Shown here: positions 13,501 to 26,200 of the stretch, piece by piece
Position numbering within the stretch: position 1 is the stretch's first letter
Layout of the letters: the number at the start of each line of letters is the position of its first letter
Assembly: GCA_002633005.1 (NCBI GenBank)
Contig: NMRA01000677.1
Location: 146,926-210,925 of the forward strand
Source of the DNA: Phoronis australis
Taxonomy: Eukaryota; Phoronida; Phoronidae
Direction: 5' to 3'
Length of the DNA: 64,000 nucleotides
The notes under the pieces: model-generated
Told to the model about the DNA's origin: nothing
The model's input: the letters and a program-made list of their open reading frames with translations, nothing else
Database searches by the model: none
Program-made: the position numbers and the translations under genes

Positions 13501-14065
13501 CGGTTTGAGTTTTTTTGCTGGAGATAAACCTTGGAGATGAATTTTTGATACCGAGATTCAAAATGCCCTGAAATTAAAAAATATATCAAAAAACTTGTGC
13601 TGTCTTCTTAAGTTACGTGTCAAATTAAATATCAATGATGCACCTTAATTCATGTTTTCGTAATTCTTTCCTCTCTTGAAGCTGCCATGGGTGAAGATTT
13701 AATTAGTGATGTCACATTTCTATTGTGCAAATCCAAATGCAAGTACAGTGTATGCCAAAAGTACTCAGGCAAAATCATCGGGAGTTATATGTCATTGTAG
13801 CTGAATTCATGCTCAGAGTAAGGCTCCCTCGTAACTGAGAATGCAATGAAGTTAACTAGAAAATTAAAAAGGTAGCCTCAGCCTTACTGCTGATTAAAAT
13901 TTTGCCCCATCCATCCTTGTTTGCTGTTAACAGAATTCGCCGTGGTGATGGGAAAAGGTATTATGTCATTAGTATTGCAGAGAACGTCAGCCGCTGCAAG
14001 CTTCCAGCCCGTTTGTTGCGGTTTACGCGTTCAATCAGACACAGTCGGTTCGGTTTTAAGTTCTG

Positions 14066-14079
14066 GCGCCCTCTGCTGG
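14066..14079 (-). promoter_or_regulatory. Candidate CTCF site 5' of RASGRP
   Basis: The minus strand reads CCAGCAGAGGGCGC, matching every position of the bilaterian CTCF core CCASNAGRKGGCRC. It sits 43 bases before the acceptor of the first recognised RASGRP coding exon. One motif in 64 kb could be chance; CTCF is present in most bilaterians. Confidence 0.4.
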
Positions 14080-14145
14080 TTGTCGTATGCTTTTTATACA
14101 ACTGTGTTCTCGCCATTTTCAGAAGTTGGAAATAGTCCAGAACAC

Positions 14146-14287
14146 ATGGTGCAAAGGTGTTGGGACAAAGTGGATGCTGCAGCAGACCCCATGCTGTGTG
14201 TGGAAGAAGAGAAGCCGCTGTTGCCGGGAGTAACCGTCAAGACAGCAACCTTCGATAAACTAGTGTACATACTTGTGGACAGTTTTG
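14146..14287 (+). CDS. RASGRP3: RASGRP coding exon 1
   Basis: The exon opens at acceptor TTTTCAG before 14123, with ATG at 14146 and donor GTGAGC at 14288 (phase 1). It encodes the N-terminus and the first REM helix ([14 protein letters not shown]), which matches the start of vertebrate RASGRPs. The ATG choice is an inference; a 5' untranslated exon probably precedes it. Confidence 0.75.
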
Positions 14288-17200
14288 GTGAGCATAAATA
14301 TAAGGGATCATAGATTACTATGGATAAGGTAAAATTTCTTCAAATTACAACGCAATGTTGCAGAACTGTCAAAATTTTATTTTATCAAAAATTTTAACAG
14401 GAGTAAACAGCCAATAACTTAACTGATCATTTGAAAACTTTATACAGCGCGGCTGTAATCAACAAAAACACGAGATATTGAAAATTTGAATCTGAATGCT
14501 ATGTGTGTTATTCAACATAATAAAGGCACGATTCCAACAGATTTTTACACGCCTGTTGGTCATAATTAAACAATTGGAGAATGTCGATGAATTTTGTATG
14601 CGTCTGTGCACGGGGTTGGTCCTAAAATCATCCCTGCTCAGAAATGGCAGAGTTTTGCAGGTATCAGTTGATTTTCGCAAAGGATTGACTTCAGTATCAA
14701 GTTGACAAGATTATGCCTGTCTTTTGCAGAGGATCCAACAATCCTAGTATCTTTTGCTGAGGGTAGAATGTCACCAATTGTGATTAATAATAATTTTAAT
14801 GAAAACGATGGATTTAAACCGGCTTGACATGTTTCGGAATTTATTAAAACACCATCCTCAGAAGAAAAAACAGTGGCCACCTTGCTAGGCCCAACAACAG
14901 GTAATGATACACAGACACAGTCAGTTACAGGAGAGTATCAATAGACTTGACTAACAATGACAATCTGTGGGGTACCAGTTGCTTCTTCAGACTAGGCTTT
15001 CACCAATATTTGATGTGTGGAGCCTTACTAATTTTCAGCTCCTTTGTTGTTTCTGCTTGGTTTATTGTAGCAAAGTCATTGAAAGAGCATTGCTCATAAC
15101 AACGATTGAAGCTGTGCAGATGAATATTAATATGTGAACTTCTGTCAGAATTTAGATGTTCCCTGGTCCGAGTTTTCAAATGGCGAACAGTTTCGCCTAT
15201 ATCACTGGAGCCACACCCATCGTTGTTTTTATCAGCATATGCTGGTACTTGCTATCAGGGAGATAAAAATAACTGCCAAATGGCTCTCGTTTCATGTTTC
15301 AAAGGTTTCGAACATTGTTGCGTATCCCCGCAAGTTGTCTGCTGTGAGCTGTGATGCAGAGTTTGAATCTATGGAAAAACATTGATTTGGTGCTGCATTA
15401 ACCTTTCATGAAAATTGGGAAAATGAAATTTCAATTGTCCGCCATATTGTGGACTTTCAAAGTGGTGAGATTCTACCGTATTGCCAATTCGATTGACAGG
15501 TTTTTACGAAACACGACACAAGTTTTTATGGCTGGGATTTTCGCCGCCTTCAGTTAGTAATCAAACGGATCGGAGCTACCATAGTGCCTCAGTTTGCCAT
15601 TTTACTTAGATGTTGCATGTTGGTTGGTTTTTGTCAAAATGGATTGACATAGATGTTTTGGTGGTGCTTTATGTTTAGCTAGTTTCCACCAGGATCTCTG
15701 TTGATTTTCAGCTTTGGCTATGTAAATTAACCTAATTATCTTCTACATACTGATGGTACTACTGAGCTGTCCTAGAAACACTCAATTTGCGGTTCAGTTG
15801 TGGGCACATTGCAACACTTTGTGTTGTTCTTGTTAGAAGTGCTGGCTGGTGTCGTCAGCCGCTCCCTTGGAGGGTGCTTATTGTACCTTTTTCTGGTTAT
15901 TTTCTTAAAATTGTTATTTATAGATGATGTTTAACTGAGTCGCATTACCAAATCGCTAAACGGTATTTGTTTGTTCACAGATCTGTGGTAGTAATTACTT
16001 CCTTTGAGTCTGTCAATCACAAAGCTATCTTAAGAAATACACATGTTTATACAACATTTTCAGCCTGAAATGGCCAATACAACTGTGAAATAAGCCATTT
16101 AGTTATTCAACGCGTTGAATAATATTTTGGCAGGAAACCATGGCCAGTTTTGAACCAGCTCCTCAAGATTTTCGAGTCGTCGACTTTACCACTGCACCAC
16201 TCAGCAGCTGACATCATCGAACGTGGAAATAGAATAAATGAGCACGCGCAACAATCGCGGGTTCAACAAACGGCATTGTACCGACATTTATACGCTATGG
16301 AAAATAAGACGCACAATTTCAATAAAAACTATGGCTTTAATTCAGTAAAATTCATCTCTCATTTTCTCTCAATTGTAAACCATGGATCTCCAGTTTGAAT
16401 GCGAGTATCTTGTCGTCAGGTTCCTTCGACTTGGACATTATACTGAGTAGCCATTGGTAACATACTTTAGCAGACGATATTTTCACGGTGGAATGAATAG
16501 ATGCATAGTAAGTTAGACAAGTTGCTTAAAAATTATGTTACAGATTCACTTTAGTTCTATTTTGTTTCAATTTTTATTTGGTTTTAAGTAAAATCACTAT
16601 TTTAACAAGAAAAACTGCGTTTCTTAAAAGGAGTGGATTTTGTAGAATTATGCAAAATCCACTGGGCTCTAGATTTTGGGGGATAACGACTTCACCATGT
16701 AATTATCTATTGTTTAGTTTACATCTCTCCTGAAATCTTATTATTCTAGTTTGACATAACTGTTATAATTGTTCGATATTGTCCTTGTTTTTGTATGGAT
16801 TTTACATAATTCCTCAATGGCAGTACCAGTTCAAGTACGTTTTGAAAGATGTAAAATTAGCCATCACCATATTACTGTCAAGTTCTCTCCTGATGATTTG
16901 GCGTCACTTGACAATTTCCCAATACTGCCTTGTTTTTGTTTTTGTTTTTGATTTGAGTAATTTGTCAGTGGCAGTTCTTGTTCAAGTACCTTTTGAAAGA
17001 TATGAAATCGATCATCATCAAAAACTGTATACAGCACTGGAATGCTTTTGTTCAATAACAGTTTTTTTGCATGTAAAAAATCCTAATGCGAGAATTTTTC
17101 AGGTTGAATGGTTGTGTTCAAATTTACAATTGACCTCACATGTTTGCTGTGTCTGGTCCAAAACTTGTCTTGGATGTATCGTAACGTTTACCAGTGCCCG

Positions 17201-20200
17201 GTTGCATGAAGCAAGCCCAAATAGGGAATCAGCTAAAGCTTTGTTACATGGAAACAGTTGTCACGGTGTGGCTTGCGTTCCATTTTAGTCGCATTTACAC
17301 AACATTAGATCGTGAACTGGACCAACACAAGAGTCATTTACACAAAGACTGTTTGTGCATGCTCGCATAAACAATAGCAAAGATCCAAGCCATATGGAGA
17401 CAGCAGATCACCGGTGTACATACTTAATACTAATACGCAAGGGCATTGAAAAATGATCCAATTCCACCCTACCCCAGTTGTGTTTAGACGTGTAGTTGTC
17501 ACTGGAGCAACTGATCGAGTGCAACTCTCTATACCTCCCAAACCGGCATCAAAAATGGCCACCGTGGTATCAAATTGCCCCGTGTCCGTCATCTTTACAC
17601 ACACACTTGCTCCCAATCAGCTGTTTCGTGTTAGTTGTTCTATGACAACTGTCTCCTGAGTAAATGTGCTTAATTTCCTTAGGTCACTTCAGGAATGTTG
17701 CATGCATAATTAATTCTGGCTAGGGAGAACAATAACTAACTTTAATATGTGACTAGGTTGCTGTAAAATTTCACCTGGTTAGGACACGATGTGGAGAATA
17801 ATTGATTTTGGTTCTCATTTTTTTGTTTAAATGAATAGCACCCTATTAATGCTGCACCATCTATAATTATAGCTGATACCTGGTATACTGTGAAATTGAA
17901 GCATTTTTGCAATAATTTGGGGGAGATATTTTGTAGCCTTCAAATTATGCAATTTTATTTTAAGAACATCCAAAAAGTTTTTGAGTTCTATTCTAATCTC
18001 TTAGTACGTTATATTCATATGTGTTCTCTGGCTTGTAATATTCAGGTGGTTAATGACGTTTAAAATGAAATGCAACGTCTTTTGGTTGCCCAACAGTAAG
18101 AACAGTTTGCCATGGCTGGTTTTGCTGAACTCGCACTGCTGTATGTCTGGCTTTACAATATACCATGTAGTTGAACAGATTTGCACGAATAAAGATTCGT
18201 CTGTGAACTCCTCGTGCGGTTGTCATCTTGTTAAAATCAATCGATCTGTCTTGCTAATGTGTGTTTTGCTATCGAGATGTCTCCATGTGTTATTATCGTT
18301 TTTGTCATCTAGCCAAACTTAATTATCCTATTCAGTGCGGTCGTCAGTTGTTTATGAGACAGCCTGCCGTTTGTATTTCCCTCGGCATCATTCGCACGTT
18401 CCAGGGAATGATGATTTATTCACGTATTTGTTTGTGGTTGTAACTGATGGAGCTCTGGGATTATTCGTTTCCTGGCGTTTGATCAACCGTGCTTAGTTTC
18501 TAACTGATGATTGTCAGTATTTTGTTCTCTTGTGCTGAGTAATAGACAAGTAGAGTTAACATTAACTTAACTCTGACATCCATCCATTACGGTTGAAAGT
18601 TTACCACATTGTTTTAGCCATACATTGAGTTTAATTGCCACGGGTGAAAGACAGTAGGTTTGTCGATATGAATACAATAAAGAGATGCTAAACTATTTAT
18701 GTTTTTATATGGGTGATGCTATTAGCATCGGCTGCTGTGCCGAGTAAGTATTTTTACAAGGCCGAGTAAAAATATTTATGTTAAAAAATTTTCAGTTTAG
18801 GTCACAATGTGGCAGACAGATGAAATTTAATTTTGTCAAATTTGCATTTAGCAATGGTGTGTATGTCATAGCTGTTACAAGACTATATTTTGTAAAATTT
18901 TAAGCATTTGCAACAATGTGGTATTAGCCTCTGAAAAATAGAAATATGGAAACTTATTTTGTCCCGAATTAAAGTATTTTCACCAATGAACCAAGGCTAT
19001 TAACACACTCATATAAAACTGCATATAATTAAACATAGATTATTACATGGCGAAGTTGTTATCCCCCATATTCTAGAGCCTGAGTGGATTTTGGAGAATC
19101 ATCCAATTTTCCAAAATCCACGAGGGCTCTAGATAAGGGGAATAACGACTGAGAACATGTAATAATCTATTTTTACCACATACTGAACGAGAAACATCGC
19201 CTCGGCTCAGTAACTACTTTCTGTGTCAGAGGCCCGAGGTCGGAGGTCGTGACCTTTTAAGAAAAGCCGAACTATTTTTGTCAAATAATGCTTTTACTCA
19301 AAACCAATTGAAAATTTAAACAAAATAGAAATAAAGTGAATCTATAAATTAAGATTTAGCAACCATTATAGCTTGCTACACATTTTATCACGCTAAGCTT
19401 CGACCGGGAAACTATCGTCTGCTAAAGTAGGTTACCACTGGTAACTGAATATAATTCTCAAGTCAAAGGATCCCGATGACACGATACCCGCATTTAAATT
19501 GGAGATCGGTGATTTACAAGTGAGAGAACATGAGAGAAAAAATTCACTGAATTAAAATATCGTTTTTATGGAAATTATGCGTCTTATTTTTCATAGCGTA
19601 TAAATGTCAGTACAATGCCCTTTGTTGAACATGTGATTGTTGCACGTGCTCAGTTAAGTACTCTATTTTCACGTTTGATGACGTCAGCCGCTGAGAGGTG
19701 CAGTGGTAAAGTCGACGACCCGAAACTCTTGCGGCCCGGGTTCGAAACCACCCTCGGTTCTTGCAATAAAGTTATTTCACTAGTGAGATAACTAAATGGG
19801 TTATTACACGGTTATATTTGCCATTCGAGGCTAATATTGTGGTATAATGATATTTATTCCACGTACTAAAGATTTAACCTGGTTTTTGGCTGGCTCTTCC
19901 TTGAGCATTATAAACCATGTCACATGACTGTATAACAACATTTTGGTTGTTGTTCGGACACGTGACACGGTTATTGCATGGGGGTATCAAGACATATGCA
20001 GAATAATGTGAATTATGTTTGCAGTACAGAAGTTAAATTTCAACGAAATTGGAATGCACGTGCGTGTGTGCATAGTCTTTAAAGTGTGTGTGTGTGTATG
20101 TGTGTGTACGTAGGCACATGAATCTATAGCTACCTGAAACATGAGTATGAAAATACGAAATAAAATATACACCTATAGCAGACCATGTTGTTCAGAACCA

Positions 20201-23200
20201 CAGAGTCTACGGTGATTATTAAATGCGTAGTTTGTGGTCGCAAAATCCAAGGGGCTGAAAAATGAGTCTCCAGGGAGTTGTTATGCATTCTCAGTCTTAC
20301 CGCTAATTAAACTGCCAGGCCATCATTAGGAACTATGTCCGTCTTCTCGTGCCTTGTGTATTGACAAAGAGCGGTCATTCACATGGCAACGCAGTCTTGT
20401 ATAAAGCATGTACTCAAATGACTGCAGTCGGCTGAGGTCAAAACAGCTACAAATTCGGTGCATGTTCTGCAACAGTGTGCTTTTTATGGGTGTTAAAAGT
20501 AACTGTTTAAAATTACTTGGCAAAGTAAAAATGAGATCGCTGTAGCGTTGTAAAGGGAAAGCTACTGCTTTTTTTTCGACGTTGCCTGAAAGATCTTTTT
20601 GCATGAACTACTGTTGCCATGGTATTTGTTTATTTCTTATGCAATAATATGAAGTCACACAATTGGCCTATCGAAAGGTCCATTCAATAAACACTAATAA
20701 ATGTCTTAGACTACACCCGCAAAACCAGTCGGACATTGCATTCAGTCAACAGTACTGAATGCAGAAATAAGATGCAGGCCTTTGGCTGCCTTTCATGTTA
20801 TTGTCTATTGTTACATAGATTGTAAATTCACACCAGGGCAAAAAAAAAACAAAAAATGTGGACAAATTTCTTTCCAAGATTTCAGTAAAGGTAACTTTAA
20901 AAATGTAAAACCTTGCTTGCCCGCATTGCAGTAGCTTGAAATAAGATCTCAAAACCTTTTGCTAACATTGATGTGGTGAGCGCGTGGCAGGTTTTAAAAT
21001 GAGTCGTGGCATAGGCCAGAACCAATTCTGCTTTTTTTCCTGAAGTCTCACTGGCTCAAAAACTAGGTTGTCTGACATGTAAGTTTTTCAGTGTGGAATG
21101 GGCATTGGTCGCTGACTGTACACGGAGATCAGTATACCCCCAACCTAAACCAACCAAATATCAATGGAATGCCTACTGAATTGATACTTGCTGATCATGA
21201 ATTCGTATATTGTATACCTGGTTATTGCGATGACACATTTTGTTGAAGACATGGTCACGTAATCTTGTCTCGTGAAATTTTCTTTTCAGACGGGGATGGC
21301 AGTATCTGCAATGATTCACACTTCCCAAGAGTTTTCCTGCTAATGCATAGGTGGTTTGTTACCTCAGAGGAGTTGGCGGAACAGTTAATATATTTGTATC
21401 CTTGGCTTATACTTCCATTAATGTCACTTTTCCATCAGGGGAATTCTGGTCTATCTTTTGTAAGTGTTGACAATAATTCATGAATTTGGGACGACCGATA
21501 TTTAATGATTCTAAAATTTGGTGCAAGCTTTGACCTCGAGCAAAATAATTAATTTTTCACGGTCCCAAAGTGGAAAGTTTTTACTCTATTGTAAGGGAGG
21601 CACTCCCAATGTCTGTTGTCAGTGCCCTCTGGTGAAGAACCTGAGTACTGCATAGAAAAGTCATATTATAAATTGTGCAATTCAATATTTTGCAACTTTT
21701 TACGGCACGTTTGTTTCATTATCCTGTCATTTGATGCTGTGTGCATATAGGTCTTAATTATCTAATAAAGAATTTAATACGATTTTTGCCTCATACATGT
21801 CAGTCATCATATGCCTGTCATTTGACAATGCGTTGTCATTTGGCAATTGACCATCATATGCGTGTGACTCAGTTATGTGTCAAGTGTTGCTCTGACAGTG
21901 TATGCCTTAATTTTGCATGACGGTCAAGTCGTTTAACTGCAACTTTCCCAACCGAATGATGGCCCCTCCATCATGGCCCCTCCATCATGGCCCCTCCATC
22001 ATGGCCCCTCCATCATGGCCCCTCCATCATGGCCCCTCCATCATGGCCCCTCCATCATGGCCCCTCCATCATGGCCATTCTAAATCCTTCTAAAGTCTCT
22101 TTAGCTTCTCTCGAAATATTATGGCCAACACCGCTAACGTTCCATTTTTCACTAGCGTCATTTTTTGTTCAAAACGTTACTGAGTGCTTTGTGGTGTAAT
22201 GTAAACTTGTACCTGCGCAGTAAACACTCATTGTTTTCAATGGTGTCGAAATAGAATTTTATTACTTTTATTCTGAATGGAAGAAACTTATGCACTATAT
22301 GCAAGAGGGCTTGACAAGAAACTTCATTTTTTTGTTGTTTTATCTTAAATTTTAGCAGTACACAACTTATGCAAAAGTAACTAAATACCACCTAATGAGT
22401 AATTTGTTTACAGTGCAAAAATATCCAACGATAAAGGCATTTTTTCTGAAAGACATGCTAATTCTAGGAAGACTTTTCTTGTCAAAACTACCTAAGTTGC
22501 ATTCCTGTAATGAGGTTGTTGTGTCTTGAACGTCAATCTGGCTACTTAGGACACCTGTTGTGATTAATTTGTCATTTTAGACAGGTTGTTTATTCTCTGA
22601 TTTGTCCTCTCCTAATCTGGGTCTATTTACCTTATTGACAATTATCTACTGTACGTCCATGACATTTTCATCTGCGTGGATTTGCCTGATGCGATGCCAT
22701 TAACATTGTTTATAATCTTTTGTTTTCGAGCTCATTTCTTGGTAATGTCGGCTCATTGTGACGTAAGCAAATTCTTATGGTTCTCTTAAACAACATGTTT
22801 GTTTCGAATGTACTTCAAGAGAATTTAATACGGGTTTCAGGTTTTGAAACTGTTTTATTTTGTATCACGGATGACGGTCGCATGTCAAGTGTTATGCTTT
22901 TAGAACGTTTTGTGTGTGTATCCTTATTTTTTCTACAACTTTCCATTAATTTATCCGTGAACACATTTTAGCACTTATTTTAATTGTTATTCGTAGACCA
23001 TGTTTGTTGTGAGAATGCCAAGATCGCGCAAGACCTCGTAGAATCACGCGTGGTGCATGTAACCTCAGGACATAACATGCGTAACCTTTGGGTTACTGAT
23101 AAATCACATTTATTTCCACTTTTTCCTCTTATGTGTTATTTCCCCATTTTATATTGAATTTAGGGCTAATTCATTTTGAGTGGCATTGTTAATGATAACT

Positions 23201-26200
23201 TTAGTGTGGAGTAAGAACACCAATCATAGATAGTTGTTTATGTATTGTGCTTGGCTCAGATAAGTACACGCAGAACTTCTATGATCCCAGCGTAAAGTAT
23301 CAATTTGTATTTTGTTCTCCAGGCCTCACAAATGTCATCAACTTTGGCATACTTTGAAACAATGGGTGAACATTCCCTGGATTATGTCTTGTATTTAGTC
23401 TAAATGACGTTTAGTGTTGAAAAGTTTTTTTAAAAGTACTGAAAAAATCCCCCATGTTGTTTTTATTGTTTTATTCCATAACAAGAGAGAGCGCACCTTG
23501 TGATGAACTAAGTCCATGAGAAATGGACGAAACGACTACATCGACAACCTCAAAGTACGGCTTTTCAGTTCAAAAAAGGGTCTGTATTTATATCATTTTT
23601 AAAATTATTTGCATGGTCATCTAAAAATATCATAGTCATGGTTATTCATTTCTTATCGGTATATTCCTCTGTTCTGTTGCTGCATGAAAGCATAGTGATA
23701 ATGTCAAAAATGTGTCATATATGTTGCCTTGGCGATGTATTGATTTTGAACCTGGATGATTTTATCTTGGTTCATTGTACTGAAAAATTGCATAATGGGG
23801 TTTTTAATTCAAGTGCTTTTATTATCTGGCTGGCTCACTAATAATGTAAAAATGCCCAGTTGGTTTAATGAGCATTTTAATTTGAATCGCTGTGGGTTTA
23901 ATCTGGTGTAAAAAGCATTGCACTTACTGTTGTCGGCAACAATAGTCGACCTAGCCATTGCTAACTTGAACAGTTTTGAGCGGTTTTATTTGCACACCAT
24001 GCAGTGTACGCCTATGATTTTCATTCATGGTTGCATAGGAGCTTATCATCAAATCAGCGCATTCAGCAAATTATCCAGAAAACTGGATTTTAACTCGTAC
24101 AAATGCATTAAATGCATTTTTTCTTCAAGTAGAAATCTTATTGAAATTGATTTTTTAGTTTTTTACAAGTCTGTTAATTGGGTCACGTTACCATGTCTTT
24201 TTAGTAAAAATTAGCAAAATTGAAAGGTACATTGATAGTAAAACAACAGTATCGATAACATGATCAAATTTTATTTGATAGAAATGTTAAAGGTGAGATA
24301 TCAAAAACACTGTTACAGTTTTCTAAGTTGTCATTTCACTTTCATTTTGTGCAACTTTAATAATTTTTCATGAGCATCATAAAAATCTTATTTTTCGATA
24401 GTCCCTCATGCAAACAATTCCATTTTGTGATCAGTAAGTACGTGAAGCATAGTTTCATATATGGATCCGATTTACTATTTCTGAGATACGATGTTCCGAA
24501 GTCGGCCAAATTTGGCCATTTTTATAGGTTCCAAACCCCTGCCTTCTATAAAAGACGTGATTAATCAGTATTGCCTCGGACCGATTGACCAGGCGCACTA
24601 CAAAATTTTGTCATTAGTAGCTACGGTAGTTTTGGCCACTGAGGCAGTAAGGTAGACTGGGGATTTCCATGTAATTTATTTTAACCAATAACCAATTTCA
24701 ATTTGAATAAATTATAAGAATGTAATTACATTGCTCTTGATCAAAATGTCCTGTGGAAAAATTTGACACCAGAACATGGTTTGATGTGGCTTTGATTGTT
24801 AAATGTTTTTGTTTAGTTTTTATATCTCATGCTTCTTTTTTGTCTATTTGGAATATTACCAAAACACCAGGTGCACTACTTCGACCTCTGCAGGGCATAA
24901 TGAACTTGTGTAGTGTAGATCCATTTATAGGATTTGTTTTTAACATATGGCGTGATTGAAAACTACGGTAATTCTTCTCGAATTTTGCACAGTTACCTCA
25001 TTTCTCATACCAGGAATTATGAAGAAAAGTACTGCTTTGTCTCTCACTTATTTCGCACAAGGCTACATGGCAGGATTTTCTTGCCTCGCCTAATTCGCGC
25101 ATGGTCAGTTTTCCTGGCAAGTTTGAAGCCGTTCTTGTGAATGAGTGGTGTAAAATTTACGACTGGACTTTGTGGTCACGAGTGATTGGCCAGAATTTGC
25201 TCATGAGTACTGTACGACGATGTGGCGCAGTGATAGCCATATGATAATAATTCATGTGTGAACGCAGAAATAAGAACTGTCTTACTTTGTGCAGAAATTT
25301 TGTTTTTCCTTAATCTGGGCTAATCAGATATCACTATGGTGCTTCTCGCGTGACATCGTGTGCAGACAAATGCAAACACCGATTGAACGATGTGGATTGT
25401 CAACACCACAGATACAAGGCCAAAGTCTGTCACGCACTCAGGTCAGTAATCAGTACACTCATCACTTTTAGTGGCAATATATTTATTGTAATCAATATTG
25501 GTTAGCATAGCTAGAAGACTTCCCAGCTCAAGTTTGCTGAGAAATGAGATTTTTGTGTTGTTTACGTGACAACTTTGATGTAGCGCAAAGTGACTCAGTG
25601 CAGACTGACGAAGCGCAAACTACCATGGCACCAATTGATGTTGGGTATAGGGACACGGCGCAATATCCACGTTAATGGAGATATACGCCGCTTCGGCAAT
25701 TTGTCTCCAGTTTTTTGAGGAAGTACAAGTTGTACTTATTGAAGGAGCAGGGAAATTGAAGCTTGGAAAAAATCAAATTGCGCGACGCACTATTAAGCTT
25801 GGTCATACAAAGCCGGGTGCAACCCAGTTTTTGTGCTATCTGTAAATCAATTGTTGCATCCAAATTATTTCCAATTTTTCAGCTGCCGTTAGCGCAGCGT
25901 AATTAGTAATTACTCATAAGATATAGTGGCCAAGGTATACCAACAGTGAGCACTTTATTAAATACCAGGTGAAAAGTTCAAGGATATTTATACGTATCGT
26001 TTGGAGGTTATGAAAGGTCAGTCCAAAAGATGTGAAGGTCGTCGATTGTATTGCTGCTAAACTATTAATTTGATTTCATCCACCTATGCAAGCTGGCTAA
26101 CTTGTAACATCACTGTTCTTGACAACTTTTTATTCAGTGGTAATAAAATAGTAACTGTTGTACATATGACTTGTGAGTGATTCCTGCCACTGAACCTAAA

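Larger units (their letters stand above)
1..14122. other. Gene-free left flank with repeat fragments
   Basis: No open frame here matches a protein family I recognise apart from a LINE remnant near 0.75-0.96 kb. Open frames are short (the longest is about 160 codons at 6.07-6.55 kb) and lack family motifs. The stretch holds tRNA-like SINE pieces at 4.5 and 4.95 kb, two inverted-repeat elements at 7.5 and 9.2 kb, and a hairpin at 10.4 kb, each listed separately. It may contain 5' untranslated exons and the promoter of the RASGRP gene, since the first coding exon I see begins at a splice acceptor, but I cannot identify them. Confidence 0.5.

Noticed and set aside
13921-14313. 130-codon frame reaching upstream of RASGRP exon 1
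   Set aside because: The part before 14123 has no similarity to RASGRP N-termini and a good TTTTCAG acceptor interrupts it; the real start is more likely at 14146 in a spliced transcript.
19683-19760. A working tRNA gene
   Set aside because: The B box is exact but the A box is weak, the anticodon arm does not fold cleanly, and the module is shared by a repeat family.
21396-21459. Extension of RASGRP exon 2 to the strong GTAAGT donor at 21460
   Set aside because: The added residues ([12 protein letters not shown]) are unlike the family and the phase then fails to join exon 3; the weaker GTATCC donor restores both. An alternative isoform cannot be excluded.
21961-22080. CRISPR-like array or coding repeat
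   Set aside because: Head-to-tail units without spacers in a eukaryotic intron; unit length 14 is not a multiple of three.
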